Positions 31,419-43,522 are shown, counted from the stretch's first letter. The stretch is 64,000 nt of DNA from Streptomyces avermitilis MA-4680 = NBRC 14893 (GCF_000009765.2 NC_003155.5:1922001-1986000), one strand, 5' to 3'. Numbers and translations: made by a program. Notes: generated by a model not told the origin, from the sequence alone.

Positions 31419-32480
31419 TCATGGGTACTGGCTCCGCAGAGGCTCGCCCACCTCGCGCATGTGGCGCAGGGCCTGCCGGTAGGAGTCGACGAGCCCGGCC
31501 TCCACGTAGGAGATACCCGTTTCGCGGCAGTGGGCGCGTACCAGGGGCTGGGCGAGGCGCAAGTGGGGGCGGGGCATGCTCGGGAACAGATGGTGCTCGA
31601 TCTGGTAGTTGAGTCCGCCGAGGAACCAGTCGGTCAGCGGACCGCCCCGGACGTTGCGCGAGGTGAGGACCTGTCGGCGCAGGTGGCCCAAGCGTGTGGC
31701 GTCGGGGTCGGGCATTTCCATGCCCTTGTGGTTGGGTGCGAAGGACAGGCCCAGGTGGAGACCGAAGAGTGCCTGATGGACGGCGGCGAAGGCGAGGGCC
31801 TTGCCGGGGGACATGGAGACGAGCAGCAGGCAGGCGTAGCCGATGACGTGCGAGACCAGGAGCAGGGCCTCCACCGTCCGTTCGCGCGGCGGCTGACGGC
31901 GCAGGTCCTGGAAGCCGGACACCTTGAGGGCAATGCCTTCGAGGAGGGTGAGCGGGAAGAACAGCCAGGCCTGGTTGCGGGTGAGCCAGCGTCGGAAGCC
32001 CACCCGTTCCCTCGCCTGCTCACTGGTGAAGACCAGGACGTCGGCGGCGACGTCGGGGTCCTTGTCGATGTGGTTGGGGTTGGCGTGGTGACGGTTGTGC
32101 TTGTCGTTCCACCACGCATAGCTCATGCCGAGGAGAAGGTTGCCGTGGATCAGTCCGATGAGGCGGCTGACGGACTTGTCGCCGGTGATCTGGGAGTGAC
32201 CGGCGTCGTGACCTATGAACGCGGTGCGCGTGGAGAGCACGGCGAGCACCGGGGCGAGGAGCAGCACCCACCAGGAGGTACCCATCAGCAGGACGCCCGT
32301 CACGACCGACGCCAGGGCCAGGGCGTTCAGGGCGATCTCGCGCGCGTACCAGCCGTGTCGCCGCTCCAGCAGGCCCTGCCCCTTCACGGTGCGCAACAGG
32401 GGCGCGAATTCACTGCCCGCGTGCTGTCCGGAGAGTGTGCCCGGAGGTGGCTCCGTGGCGACTGCTGCGATGTGGGGCAT
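31419..32480 (-). CDS. Membrane fatty acid / acyl-lipid desaturase
   Basis: 353 residues from the ATG at 32480. The three histidine boxes of membrane di-iron desaturases are present: HDAGH, HNRHH and QIEHH. The Gln in the third box is typical of front-end and actinobacterial acyl-lipid desaturases. Four or so hydrophobic segments lie between the boxes. The enzyme introduces a double bond into membrane acyl chains using O2 and electrons from a ferredoxin or reductase, which is not encoded beside it. A reading from 32552 is possible but lacks a ribosome binding site. Confidence 0.93.
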   Translation of the reverse strand: MPHIAAVATEPPPGTLSGQHAGSEFAPLLRTVKGQGLLERRHGWYAREIALNALALASVVTGVLLMGTSWWVLLLAPVLAVLSTRTAFIGHDAGHSQITGDKSVSRLIGLIHGNLLLGMSYAWWNDKHNRHHANPNHIDKDPDVAADVLVFTSEQARERVGFRRWLTRNQAWLFFPLTLLEGIALKVSGFQDLRRQPPRERTVEALLLVSHVIGYACLLLVSMSPGKALAFAAVHQALFGLHLGLSFAPNHKGMEMPDPDATRLGHLRRQVLTSRNVRGGPLTDWFLGGLNYQIEHHLFPSMPRPHLRLAQPLVRAHCRETGISYVEAGLVDSYRQALRHMREVGEPLRSQYP

Positions 32481-32597
32481 GGTGGGACTCCGGTCTCTCG
32501 GACAACGAGCTGACCTGATGAAACGTAGGGACAAGCGGCCGCCGGCGACCATGGCGCCACCACCCGTGTGCGTACCGGGATCTCCCCCGGCCCTTCA

Positions 32598-32618
32598 GGG
32601 GGGTTGACTCCACCCCCC
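32598..32618. promoter_or_regulatory. GC-rich hairpin in the desaturase leader region
   Basis: GGGGGGT (32598-32604) pairs with ACCCCCC (32612-32618) around a seven-base loop. It is upstream of the desaturase start on the minus strand and upstream of the helicase on the plus strand, so it might act as an attenuator or as a terminator of incoming transcription. Confidence 0.35.
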
Positions 32619-32699
32619 TCCGCCCCCAACGCCAAGTGACTGCCTTCACCGCACCGGTGCCCACGCCGCGCCTGTGGAGTGCTGTACTCTCGACCACCC

Positions 32700-32713
32700 T
32701 GACTCAGTAGTCA
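32700..32713. promoter_or_regulatory. Short inverted repeat before the SNF2 gene
   Basis: TGACT-CAGT-AGTCA is a perfect 5-base inverted repeat with a 4-base loop, 24 bases before the proposed GTG start of the helicase. It could be an operator; chance is not excluded. Confidence 0.3.
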
Positions 32714-32736
32714 AATTTGAGGAATGCGCTATCGCT

Positions 32737-35681
<2,945 letters not shown>

Positions 35682-35685
<4 letters not shown>

Positions 35686-36959
35686 AGGACCGGGACGAGG
35701 AACGTACGTTCGCGCCGTTGCCGCCCGCACACGGGCGGGGTTTCGCCCGGACCTGGTGGGGCCAGGCCTGGTTGAGGGCCCTGGAGGACGCCGCGCTGGA
35801 CTCGGAGCAGGTGAGGACGGGCCGTCGGCTCGCGCGCGCGGGCGCCGTGGGAGCCGTGTCGGTGCGCCCCGGAGGCGTCACGGCCGTCGTCCAGGACCAC
35901 GACCACACCGCGCACCGCGCCGACGTACTACTCCAGGAGCTGTCCGAGGAGCAGTGGGACCGCTTCCTGGACATGACCGTCGAACGGGCCGGGCACATCG
36001 CGGCGCTGCTCGACCGTGAGATGCCGCCGCATCTGGTCGAGGACGCGGCGGCCGCCGGAGTCGAACTCCTGCCGGGCCTCGGCGATCTGGAGGCCACATG
36101 CGACTGCGACGCCTGGGACCACTGCGGGCACACCGCCGCGCTCTGCTACCAGATGGCGCGCCTGCTGGACCAGGATCCGTTTGTGCTGCTGCTGATACGG
36201 GGGCGCGGCGAGAGCGAGTTGCTCCACGCTCTCCAGGCCCGCAGCGCCGTCTCCCCTCAGGAGCCGTCGGCCCCGGACAGGCCCCTGGAGGGCGTGGACG
36301 CCGCCGAGACGTACGCGACCGGATTCCTTCTTCCTCCGCTGCCCGGGCCTCCGGAACTGCCCGCGGAGCCGGGGCTGCCGCCTTCCCTGGACACCGAGGT
36401 GCCCCCGGCGCCCGGCGTCGATCCGGACGCGCTGGGGTTCCTGGCCGCACGCGCCGCGCACGAGGCGCACCGACTGCTCGCCGAGGCCCTGCGGACGGGG
36501 CATGAACAGCACGTGGCCGAGGAGGAGTTGACGCCCGCCGAGGACGCGGTCCGGCTCGCGGCCGGCGCCCCGGGAACGACCGTCGCGGCCCGGCTCGCCG
36601 ACGGTACGGGCCGTGACGGTGAAGGACTGGCGGCGGCCGTACGCGCCTGGCACTGCGGGGGCGTGGCCGCACTGGCCGTACTCGAGGACGACTGGACGGC
36701 GGAGCCGGAAGCACTCTCACGCGCGCGTGCCGCCCTGGAGTCGTCCTGGGACGAGGACGAGCGCCCCCGTCTGCGGGCGTCGGGCAACCGCTGGAGCGTG
36801 GTCGGCGGGCGGGCGCAGGTCCGTCTGGGGGCGGAGGGCCGGTGGTGGCCGTACCGAAAGGAACGTGGCCGCTGGCTGCCCGCGGGCCCGGCGGCCCAGG
36901 ATCCGGCGACGGCGCTGGCGCTGGCGCTGGCAGCGACGGACGGGGAAGAAAGAGGCTGA
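35682..36959 (+). CDS. SWIM zinc finger protein, partner of the SNF2 helicase
   Basis: 425 residues. An N-terminal segment reads GRGFARTWWGQAWLRALED, typical of these SNF2-associated proteins. The SWIM zinc motif is CxCx5CxH, with C140, C142, C148 and H150 in CDCDAWDHCGH, followed by LCYQMARLLDQDPFVLLLIRGR. The rest is Pro/Ala-rich and acidic, with a Trp-rich C-terminal module (RWWPYRKERGRWLPAGP). SWIM fingers bind DNA or protein. The ATGA overlap shows translation coupled to the helicase, so the two probably act together, with the SWIM protein as a targeting subunit. Confidence 0.9.
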
Positions 36960-37040
36960 GGAGGTGGAGGTGGAGGTGGTGCGAGCCCGGGCACGACCGG
37001 CATACGGCGGCAGGCCGCGCACACCGGCACGCCCGGCATC

Positions 37041-37073
37041 CGGCGCCCGCAGCCGTCTCGGCTCCGGGCGCCG
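37041..37073. terminator. Bidirectional hairpin terminator
   Basis: CGGCGCCCG (37041-37049) pairs perfectly with CGGGCGCCG (37065-37073), with an inner AGCCG/CGGCT stem. It lies between convergent genes ending at 36959 and 37084. Confidence 0.75.
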
Positions 37074-37083
37074 CTCGGTCAGC

Positions 37084-38367
37084 TCACGCCTCGGCCGACT
37101 CCGCCGCCGGGGCCGCCTTGCGCAGAGTGGTGATGCACATCGTGATGGCCTGCTGGAGCTCCTCAAGGCGCTGGAGCATGTCGTCCTCGTAGATCGTGTC
37201 GAGGTCGTCGACGTCGTCGAAGGTCAGCTCCTCGAAGACCCTCGTCGCCCTCTGGAGGCTGCTGTAGAACTTCGTACGGCGCTCCTGGAGGCGCAGTTCA
37301 GGGTCGGCGGCGACCGTCTGGGCGACGAGGTCCTTCACGGTGTCGTACGCGTCCGTGGCCCACTGTCCGGCCTCTTCGTCGTCGTCCAGCTCGTCGATGA
37401 GGGACAGATGCCGCTCGGCCTCCGCCCGCAGCTCGGCGGGGGCGTCGATCGTCTGCCCGGCCGGCGTCTTGACCTGACCGTTCTCGACGATCTGGCGCAC
37501 GTATCCGATGCGGTCGGCGGCCCGGGTCTCGGTGGCGACCGCCTTCTTCAGCTCGTCGGTCCTGGCGATGTCGCGCGCCAGCTCCGTCTGCAGGGCCGGG
37601 TCCTCCTTGAGCCGGTCGAGCAGCGCGGCGCGGGCCGCCTGGGCGGTGGAGGGGTCGGCGAGGATCGCGGCCCGCAGCGCGGTCGGGTTCTCGGCGACCT
37701 CCAGCGCCTTGGTCGGCCGGATGCCCTCCGCCTGGGCCGCCGCCGCGATCGCGGTCCCGCGCTCCGAGGCGGCGCTGGAGCGCGAGGTGTAGTACGACAG
37801 CCACACGTCCGCGTCCGGCAGCTCGATGTCCGCGCCGGGAACCAGCACCTCGAAGTGCGGGACGATCCCGTCGTCGGCCGCCTTGTCCCAGGCCTTGTAG
37901 TAGCGCATGACCCGCTCCGCCGAGCAGCCCGCCAGTGCGGCGAACTCCTTCGCGGACACCTTGGGCGTCTCCTCGGCCGACTGCCCGCCGGGCCGCACGC
38001 TGCGCGCCACCTTCAACGCGAACGCCCAGCCGCCGGTCCGCGCGTACACCCCGAACTCACGGGCGTCCCGGGCCACCGGCTCGGGCACGTCGAGGACAGG
38101 GGCGGAGTTCTCCGTCGCCGCGGAGCCCTCCTTCGATGCGGAGCTCTCCGTCGATGCGGAGTCCTCCATCGACGCGGAACCCTCCATGGGCGCAGCGTCA
38201 CCCGACGCAGCCGCGTCACCCGACGACGCGACCTCGCTCGACGGTGCAGCGTCACCCGACGGTGCGACATCGCCGGACGCGGGTGGCTCGACCCAGAACT
38301 CCTCGTCTGCGGACGTCTCTTCGGCAGGCGGAACGGCCGCTTCGGACGGAGCGATCGTTACGGTCAC
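37084..38367 (-). CDS. Hypothetical protein with low-complexity N-terminus and HTH-like core
   Basis: 427 residues from a GTG at 38367, with GGGAGAG upstream. Residues 30-90 are a low-complexity Ser/Ala/Asp/Glu run built on six-residue repeats (GSASME/DSASTE/SSASKE). Next is REFGVYARTGGWAFALKVARSV and a likely helix-turn-helix, SAKEFAALAGCSAERVMRYYKAW, followed by a long helical, charged region (about 200-410) ending in a coiled-coil-like EDDMLQRLEELQQAITMCITTL. This could be a DNA-binding or nucleoid-associated protein. I do not recognise a named family, and the function is open. Confidence 0.75.
   Translation of the reverse strand: MTVTIAPSEAAVPPAEETSADEEFWVEPPASGDVAPSGDAAPSSEVASSGDAAASGDAAPMEGSASMEDSASTESSASKEGSAATENSAPVLDVPEPVARDAREFGVYARTGGWAFALKVARSVRPGGQSAEETPKVSAKEFAALAGCSAERVMRYYKAWDKAADDGIVPHFEVLVPGADIELPDADVWLSYYTSRSSAASERGTAIAAAAQAEGIRPTKALEVAENPTALRAAILADPSTAQAARAALLDRLKEDPALQTELARDIARTDELKKAVATETRAADRIGYVRQIVENGQVKTPAGQTIDAPAELRAEAERHLSLIDELDDDEEAGQWATDAYDTVKDLVAQTVAADPELRLQERRTKFYSSLQRATRVFEELTFDDVDDLDTIYEDDMLQRLEELQQAITMCITTLRKAAPAAESAEA
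38102..38191. repeat. Five tandem 18-bp repeats inside the hypothetical gene
   Basis: Units start at 38102, 38120, 38138, 38156 and 38174; each begins GCGGA and contains CTCC. They encode six-residue Ser/Ala/Glu repeats on the minus strand. Copy-number change would preserve the frame. Confidence 0.85.
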
Positions 38368-38489
38368 AGGGGACTCTCCCAGGCGCTGGCGGACGGTACG
38401 GACGGCATGGAACCGAAGCGAGCAGCCTATATGAACCTGTTGCTACGGCTTTGCACACCTCTCCCCGGCGCCCGGCACGCGGCCCTGCC

Positions 38490-40298
38490 TCAGCTTCCGG
38501 CCGCAGCCGCGATGTCCAGGGCGGCGATGTACCCGAAGGTCATCGCCGGCCCGATCGTCGAGCCCGCGCCCGCATAGCTGTGCCCCATCACCGCGGCACT
38601 GGCGTTCCCCGCCGCGTACAGGCCGGGGATCACCGAGCCGTCCGCGCGCAGCACACGCGCGCGTGCGTCCGTGCGCAGGCCTCCCTTGGTGCCGAGATCC
38701 CCCGGGACGATCTTGAAAGCGTAGTACGGGGCCAGCCACAGGGGGGCCAGACAGGAGTTCGGCACGATCGCGGGGTCGGTGTAGTAGTGGTCGTACGTGC
38801 TGTCGCCGCGCTGGAAGTCGGTGTCGTCGCCGCTCAGGGCCAGGCTGTTGAACCGGTTGACGGTGGCCCGCAGGGCGGCCGCGGGCATGCCGATCCGCCC
38901 GGCGAGGGCGTCCAGGGTCCAGGCCTTGTGCGCGGCGCCGGAGTCGTACCAGGAGCCGGGGAACGCGAGCGTCGGCGCGACGTCCTTGAAGAGGTAGCGG
39001 TTGCGGTAGTTCTGGTCGACGATCAGCCAGGCCGGGATGTCCGGGGCGGTCGGGTTCCGCTCGTACATGGTGTGGACGACGTCGCTGTAGGGGGCGGCTT
39101 CGTTGACGAACCGCGCTCCGGCGGCGTTGACGAGGAGGCCGCCGGGCAGGGTGCGTTCGGCAAGACAGAAGTAGGGCTGGTCGGGCAGCGGGATCGTCGG
39201 TCCCCACCAGGCGTCGTCCATCAGGTCGAGCGCGGCGCCAGCCCGCTCGCCGGCCCGGATGCCGTCGCCGGTGTTCTCCTTGGCGCCCACGGTCCACGCG
39301 GTGCCGATGGGTTGGCGCTGGTACTGGTCGCGCATGGCCGCGTTGTGCTCGAACCCGCCGGAGCCGACGACGACCCCGTGCCGGGCCCTGACCAGACCGG
39401 CCGAGCCGCCCTTGGCCACCACTGCCCCGGTGACCGTCCCGTTCTCCCGGTACAGATCGGTCAGCGGGGTGTTCAGCCACACCGGCACCTGGGCGGCGAG
39501 CAGGCCGGCGCGCAGACCCGCGGCCAGCGACTGCCCCATGGTGAGGGGCTTCTGGCCGAGGAGGGCCGCCTTGGTCCCGCGGGCCAGGCATTCCGCGGCG
39601 ACGGCGAGGCCCTTGGCGCTGACCGCGGACAGGGTGAGCCACTTGTAGTCGGCGCTGAAGACGACCATGCCGGCCGGGACGGCCATGTACGACGGGTTCA
39701 GGTGGGCGAGTTCGGCGCCGAGGATGTTCCCGTCGAGCTGGTCGGGTTCGATGGAGCGGCCGTTCGGCAGCCCGCCGGAGAGCTCGGGGTAGTAGTCGCT
39801 GTACCCCTCCATCCAGCGGAAGCGGAGCGGGCTGTTCGCCATGACGAAGGAGATCATGGCGGGTCCGTGGCCGAGGAAGGCGCGCTGCCGGTCGGCGGAG
39901 ACGTCGGGCCCGACGACCGCCGCGAGGTAGGCGGCGGCCTTCGCCGGGGTGTCGGGGACGCCCGCGGCGAGGATGACGGGGTTGTTCGGAATCCAGATGC
40001 CCGCGCCGGACCGCGCCGCCGAGCCCCCGAAGGTGGCCGCCTTCTCCACGACGACGCAGCTCAGCCCCTGCTTCGCGGCCGTCAGCGCGGCGGTCATACC
40101 GGCCGCCCCGGAGCCGATCACGACGACGTCGTACGTGCCGAGGAGGGGCAGGTCGGCCGCGTCGGCGGCGCCGCCGACACCGGGGAGCCCGGCCGCGAGC
40201 GCAAGCCCCGCACCCGTCCCGCCGAGCACGCGGCGCCGCGACGGGCCGACCGCGGAGAGGGATTCGATACGTCTCGCAGGGTCCGCACTTGTGGACAT
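38490..40298 (-). CDS. Tat-signal FAD-binding dehydrogenase, 3-ketosteroid-delta1-dehydrogenase-like
   Basis: A 602-residue flavoprotein. A twin-arginine-type signal (PSRRRVLGGTGAGLALAAG, RR at 21-22) precedes the FAD motif VVVIGSGAAGMTAA (GxGxxG at 62-67). The C-terminal YAAGNASAAVMGHSYAGAG and TIGPAMTFGYIA are characteristic of KstD-type enzymes of the fumarate reductase/succinate dehydrogenase flavoprotein superfamily, and the length fits. KstD oxidises the steroid A-ring, but no other steroid genes are nearby, so the substrate may differ. Tat export would be unusual for the classical enzymes. The start ATG has AGGAG ten bases upstream. Confidence 0.87.
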   Translation of the reverse strand: MSTSADPARRIESLSAVGPSRRRVLGGTGAGLALAAGLPGVGGAADAADLPLLGTYDVVVIGSGAAGMTAALTAAKQGLSCVVVEKAATFGGSAARSGAGIWIPNNPVILAAGVPDTPAKAAAYLAAVVGPDVSADRQRAFLGHGPAMISFVMANSPLRFRWMEGYSDYYPELSGGLPNGRSIEPDQLDGNILGAELAHLNPSYMAVPAGMVVFSADYKWLTLSAVSAKGLAVAAECLARGTKAALLGQKPLTMGQSLAAGLRAGLLAAQVPVWLNTPLTDLYRENGTVTGAVVAKGGSAGLVRARHGVVVGSGGFEHNAAMRDQYQRQPIGTAWTVGAKENTGDGIRAGERAGAALDLMDDAWWGPTIPLPDQPYFCLAERTLPGGLLVNAAGARFVNEAAPYSDVVHTMYERNPTAPDIPAWLIVDQNYRNRYLFKDVAPTLAFPGSWYDSGAAHKAWTLDALAGRIGMPAAALRATVNRFNSLALSGDDTDFQRGDSTYDHYYTDPAIVPNSCLAPLWLAPYYAFKIVPGDLGTKGGLRTDARARVLRADGSVIPGLYAAGNASAAVMGHSYAGAGSTIGPAMTFGYIAALDIAAAAGS

Positions 40299-40503
40299 GG
40301 CAGGTCGCTCCTGTGTGGCGAGGGAACGTGGGGTCGTGCGCCGCCCAGGACCATGACCAACCCTGGACGCAAGGATTCTGATGGAGAGTCAGGAATGTCG
40401 CGCGAGGGTCTTGTGAAGTCAAGGGCGTCAGCGCGTCGGACCTTGGGGCGGCCGGTTGTCCCCGTGCGGCCGATTGTCAGTGGCTCCTGGCACGATCTCC
40501 GGC

Positions 40504-40950
40504 ATGGGAGTTCGCTACGACTACTTCGCCGCTGCCGACGACGCCGGGGCCCTGGCCCGCCTTCACGGGGACCTGGGGGCGGTCGACGACGAGTTCGGCC
40601 TGACGGGTCTCAAGGGAGCGGACCCGGATCTCATCCTCGGGCCGGTCGAAGCGGGCCTCACCGGGCGTTCCGTGGCGGAGGTGGAGGACGACCCGCGTTT
40701 TACGCGCCTGATCAGTGATCCGCAGGCCGAGGACCGTTGCCTGGTCACTCTCACCGGGACATTGCGTGATGCCCTGGCCGGGGCGCGGCCGGAGCGCCTG
40801 GGGCAGACCGCCATGACGGTGGTGTCCGGCCCCGAGGACTCGGCGGGCTGGGACGCGGACCTGCTCGCCGACTTCCTTCAGCGGCTGGCCGAGCTGAGCA
40901 GGCACGCGCGCGTGACGCACCAACAGCTCTACTGCCTCATATCGTTGTGA
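40504..40950 (+). CDS. Hypothetical protein
   Basis: A 148-residue soluble protein starting MGVRYDYFAAADDAGALARL. It is acidic, with mixed alpha/beta character, and contains LKGADPDLILGPVEAGLTGR and DLLADFLQRLAELSRHARV. There is no membrane segment or recognised catalytic motif. I suspect a streptomycete immunity-like or housekeeping small protein but have no firm family match. The upstream 205 bases have no recognisable promoter elements. Confidence 0.65.
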   Translation: MGVRYDYFAAADDAGALARLHGDLGAVDDEFGLTGLKGADPDLILGPVEAGLTGRSVAEVEDDPRFTRLISDPQAEDRCLVTLTGTLRDALAGARPERLGQTAMTVVSGPEDSAGWDADLLADFLQRLAELSRHARVTHQQLYCLISL

Positions 40951-41034
40951 GTGGCGGTGCCCGTGACGGCTTGATGTCCTCGGCGATATCGATACCGGCA
41001 GCCCGTGGGCCACCGGTATCACCGAGCCTGTCGG

Positions 41035-42003
41035 TCAGTGACCGCTGATGGCCCTGGGTACGTACGGCTGCTCCAACTGCTCGATCTCCTTCTCGGACAA
41101 TTCCAGGTCGAGCGCGGCGACCGCGTCGTCGAGATGCGCCGGCTTGGTGGCGCCGACGATCGGTGCCGTCACCGCGCGTTGGTGCAGCAGCCAGGCGAGG
41201 GCGACCCGGGCCCGCGGCACACCACGGTCGGCGGCGATCCGGGCCACGGCGTCGACGATCTCGTCGTCGCCCTGCCGGTACAGGGTCTTGCCGAACTCGT
41301 CGGTCCGGCTGCGGGCGGTGGTGACGTCGCGATCCCGCGTGAGACGGCCCCGAGCCAACGGGCTCCAGGGCAGCACGCCGACCCCCTGGTCCTCGCACAG
41401 CGGCAGCATCTCGCGCTCCTCTTCTCGGTAGAGGAGGTTGTAGTGGTTCTGCATGGAGACGAACCGCGTCCAGCCGTTCAGCCGGGCGGTGTACTGGGCC
41501 TTGGAGAACTGCCAGGCGTACATCGAACTGGCCCCGACATAACGGGCCTTGCCCGCCTTGACCACGTCATGCAGGGCCTCCATCGTCTCCTCGACGGGGG
41601 TGGTCGGATCCCAGCGGTGGATCTGGTACAGGTCGACGTAGTCGGTCCCCAAGCGGCGCAGGCTGTTGTCGATCTCCGTCATGATCGCCTTGCGGGACAG
41701 GCCGTGGCCGTTGGGTCCTTCGTGCATGCTGCCGTTGACTTTGGTCGCGAGGACGATCTCCTCACGGCGTGCGAAGTCCGCCAGGGCACGGCCGACGATC
41801 TCCTCGCTGGTGCCGTCGGAGTAGACGTTCGCCGTGTCGAAGAAGTTGATCCCGGCCTCCAGCGCCTGCCGGATCAGCGGCCGCGAGGCCTCCTCGTCGA
41901 GGGTCCACTCGTGGGGCCCACGGTCGGGAAGGCCGAAACTCATGCAGCCCACGCAGATCCGGGACACATCCAGGCCCGTCGAACCGAGCTTCACAAACTG
42001 CAT
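41035..42003 (-). CDS. Aldo/keto reductase
   Basis: A 322-residue (beta/alpha)8 NADPH-dependent reductase from the ATG at 42003 with AGGAG upstream. The catalytic tetrad is visible: FFDTANVYSDG (Asp and Tyr), LATKVNG (Lys) and LYQIHRWD (His). The cofactor region reads WSPLARGRLT and AWLLHQRAVTAPIVGATKPAHL, typical of AKR members near the YajO/YghZ group. It reduces aldehydes or ketones; the substrate is not predictable. Its divergent neighbour is the metacaspase, 408 bases away. Confidence 0.92.
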   Translation of the reverse strand: MQFVKLGSTGLDVSRICVGCMSFGLPDRGPHEWTLDEEASRPLIRQALEAGINFFDTANVYSDGTSEEIVGRALADFARREEIVLATKVNGSMHEGPNGHGLSRKAIMTEIDNSLRRLGTDYVDLYQIHRWDPTTPVEETMEALHDVVKAGKARYVGASSMYAWQFSKAQYTARLNGWTRFVSMQNHYNLLYREEEREMLPLCEDQGVGVLPWSPLARGRLTRDRDVTTARSRTDEFGKTLYRQGDDEIVDAVARIAADRGVPRARVALAWLLHQRAVTAPIVGATKPAHLDDAVAALDLELSEKEIEQLEQPYVPRAISGH

Positions 42004-42410
42004 GCGCACTCCTGCTCTCGCCGGGAACGGGCTTGCCACGCCCAGCCCGACGGTACCCGGGGAACACCCACGCGGCATCCCCGTACGCGGCCATCACCAG
42101 CCAACTTCCGTTCCTGTCAGCCCAGTTGTCGACAGGCACCGACCAACCGGTGAATTCCGCCGACGTCGAGGCCGCGGACACGCCGGCATGTCCGCTCCCC
42201 AAAAAACGCGCCCTCACCCAAATGGCCCAGTAAATCCATTACGCACCTAATCAAACGATTAAGCTCGGTCCGGATCCATAAGGGCGAGCATCCCTCTGGC
42301 TGGCGCTTCCAGCTGATGCCTGATGTCTGACACCTGACACCTGACACCTGACACCTGACACCTCTGCACCCTCTCGGGCGGCACCCGTTCCGCATGGAAG
42401 GAACCTCCTC
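42004..42410. other. AT-richer intergenic region upstream of the metacaspase
   Basis: The 407 bases hold no gene. At 42225-42265 the composition turns AT-rich, with an inverted repeat TAATC-AAAC-GATTA (42248-42261), a plausible operator or promoter element. A heptamer repeat follows at 42314-42362, and a purine-rich ribosome binding site (GGAAGGAA) lies before the ATG at 42411. Confidence 0.55.
42314..42362. repeat. Seven-copy heptanucleotide repeat
   Basis: Five perfect TGACACC units run from 42328 to 42362, preceded by two diverged units (TGATGCC, TGATGTC) from 42314. The array ends 48 bases before the metacaspase start, so it is in the leader or promoter. A 7-base unit can change spacing or frame when copies are gained or lost. 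Confidence 0.9.
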
Positions 42411-43265
42411 ATGGCTCATGGCATTTCCCTCCACATCGGACTCAACGGCGTCGACCGCACCAAATACGGTGGGTGGGACGGCAAGCTCATCGCCTGCGAG
42501 AACGACGCACGCGACATGGAACAGCTCGCCAAGGAAGCCGGGATCAAAGAGCGCACAACGCTGCTCACCCCCGAGGCGACGGTCGACAACATCACCGCTG
42601 AGCTGCGCAAGGCGGCGAAGGTCCTCACAGCCGGCGACCTCCTGCTCTTCAGCTACTCGGGCCACGGCGGGCAGGTACCCGACCTCAATGGCCCCGAGGA
42701 CGAGTCGGACCGGCTCGACGAGACCATGTGTTTCTTCGACCGGGAGTACATCGACGACGAGCTGTACAAGGAATTCGAGGGATTCGCCGAGGGCGTTCGG
42801 ATTCTCTGCTTCCTTGACTGCTGCCACAGCGGCAGTGGCATCAGGGTGCGAGAAATTCTCTCGCCGGAGGCCATGGAAGAACAGTTCCAGACGACCGACC
42901 CCAACCAGGTCGAGACAACGGCCAGGATCATGCCCCTGGACATGCAGGCTGAGATGTACGACCGGAACAAGGAGTTCTTCGACGACATCCAGCGCAAGCT
43001 CAACGCCAAGGACAACCGCGACCTCGGCGCGACCGCCCTGCTCATCTCGGCCTGCCAGGACAATCAGCTGGCAGCCGACGGCCTGCGTAACGGTCTGTTC
43101 ACCGCGACCGTGCTTCAGGTCTGGAACGGCGGCAAGTTCACGGGCGGGTACAAGGCGTTTCACCGCGAGATCCTCAAGCAGATGCCGGCCATCCAGAGCC
43201 CGAATCTGTTCATCACCGGCCGGGCCAACAACCGGTTCATCACGGAGCGGCCTTTCACGCTCTGA
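42411..43265 (+). CDS. Caspase-family protease (bacterial metacaspase / orthocaspase)
   Basis: A 284-residue stand-alone C14-like peptidase. The catalytic dyad is visible: His85 in FSYSGHGGQ and Cys138 in FLDCCHSGS, each at the end of a hydrophobic strand as in caspases. The domain fills the protein, with no NACHT, WD40, TPR or membrane segments. Such proteins cut after Arg/Lys (metacaspases) and can act in stress responses, programmed death or defence islands. The gene uses more A/T-ending codons than its neighbours, and it sits between a repeat-rich leader and a tRNA gene, which suggests acquisition. No gasdermin, TIR or other effector gene is adjacent. Confidence 0.92.
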   Translation: MAHGISLHIGLNGVDRTKYGGWDGKLIACENDARDMEQLAKEAGIKERTTLLTPEATVDNITAELRKAAKVLTAGDLLLFSYSGHGGQVPDLNGPEDESDRLDETMCFFDREYIDDELYKEFEGFAEGVRILCFLDCCHSGSGIRVREILSPEAMEEQFQTTDPNQVETTARIMPLDMQAEMYDRNKEFFDDIQRKLNAKDNRDLGATALLISACQDNQLAADGLRNGLFTATVLQVWNGGKFTGGYKAFHREILKQMPAIQSPNLFITGRANNRFITERPFTL

Positions 43266-43288
43266 GAGATCGGGCGAGAAAATGACCG

Positions 43289-43322
43289 AGAGCCCCGCCT
43301 CACCGAAGTGAGACGGGGCTCT
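43289..43322. terminator. Strong bidirectional hairpin between metacaspase and tRNA-Pro
   Basis: AGAGCCCCGCCTCA (43289-43302) pairs with TGAGACGGGGCTCT (43309-43322), 13 of 14 positions, around CCGAAG. On the minus strand it is followed by a short T-run (CATTTTCTC), so it should end tRNA transcription; on the plus strand it ends the metacaspase message. Confidence 0.85.
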
Positions 43323-43349
43323 GATCTACGACTATGAGTGAACCTCTAG

Positions 43350-43423
<74 letters not shown>

Positions 43424-43522
43424 ATGCGCTTCCCGCGGTGATCTGCGTGAGCGCGCTGACAGAACTTTACCCCACGTCGGGGGGTGTCCCGAAGGGGGCG
43501 CAGGGCGCGGGACAATTGCGGT

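Noticed and set aside
42314..42362. Possible CRISPR-like repeat
   Set aside because: Units are 7 bases in direct tandem with no spacers and no cas genes nearby.
42004..43349. Gasdermin or other anti-phage partner of the metacaspase
   Set aside because: Flanking genes are an aldo/keto reductase and a tRNA; no small pore-forming protein, TIR or nuclease frame is present.
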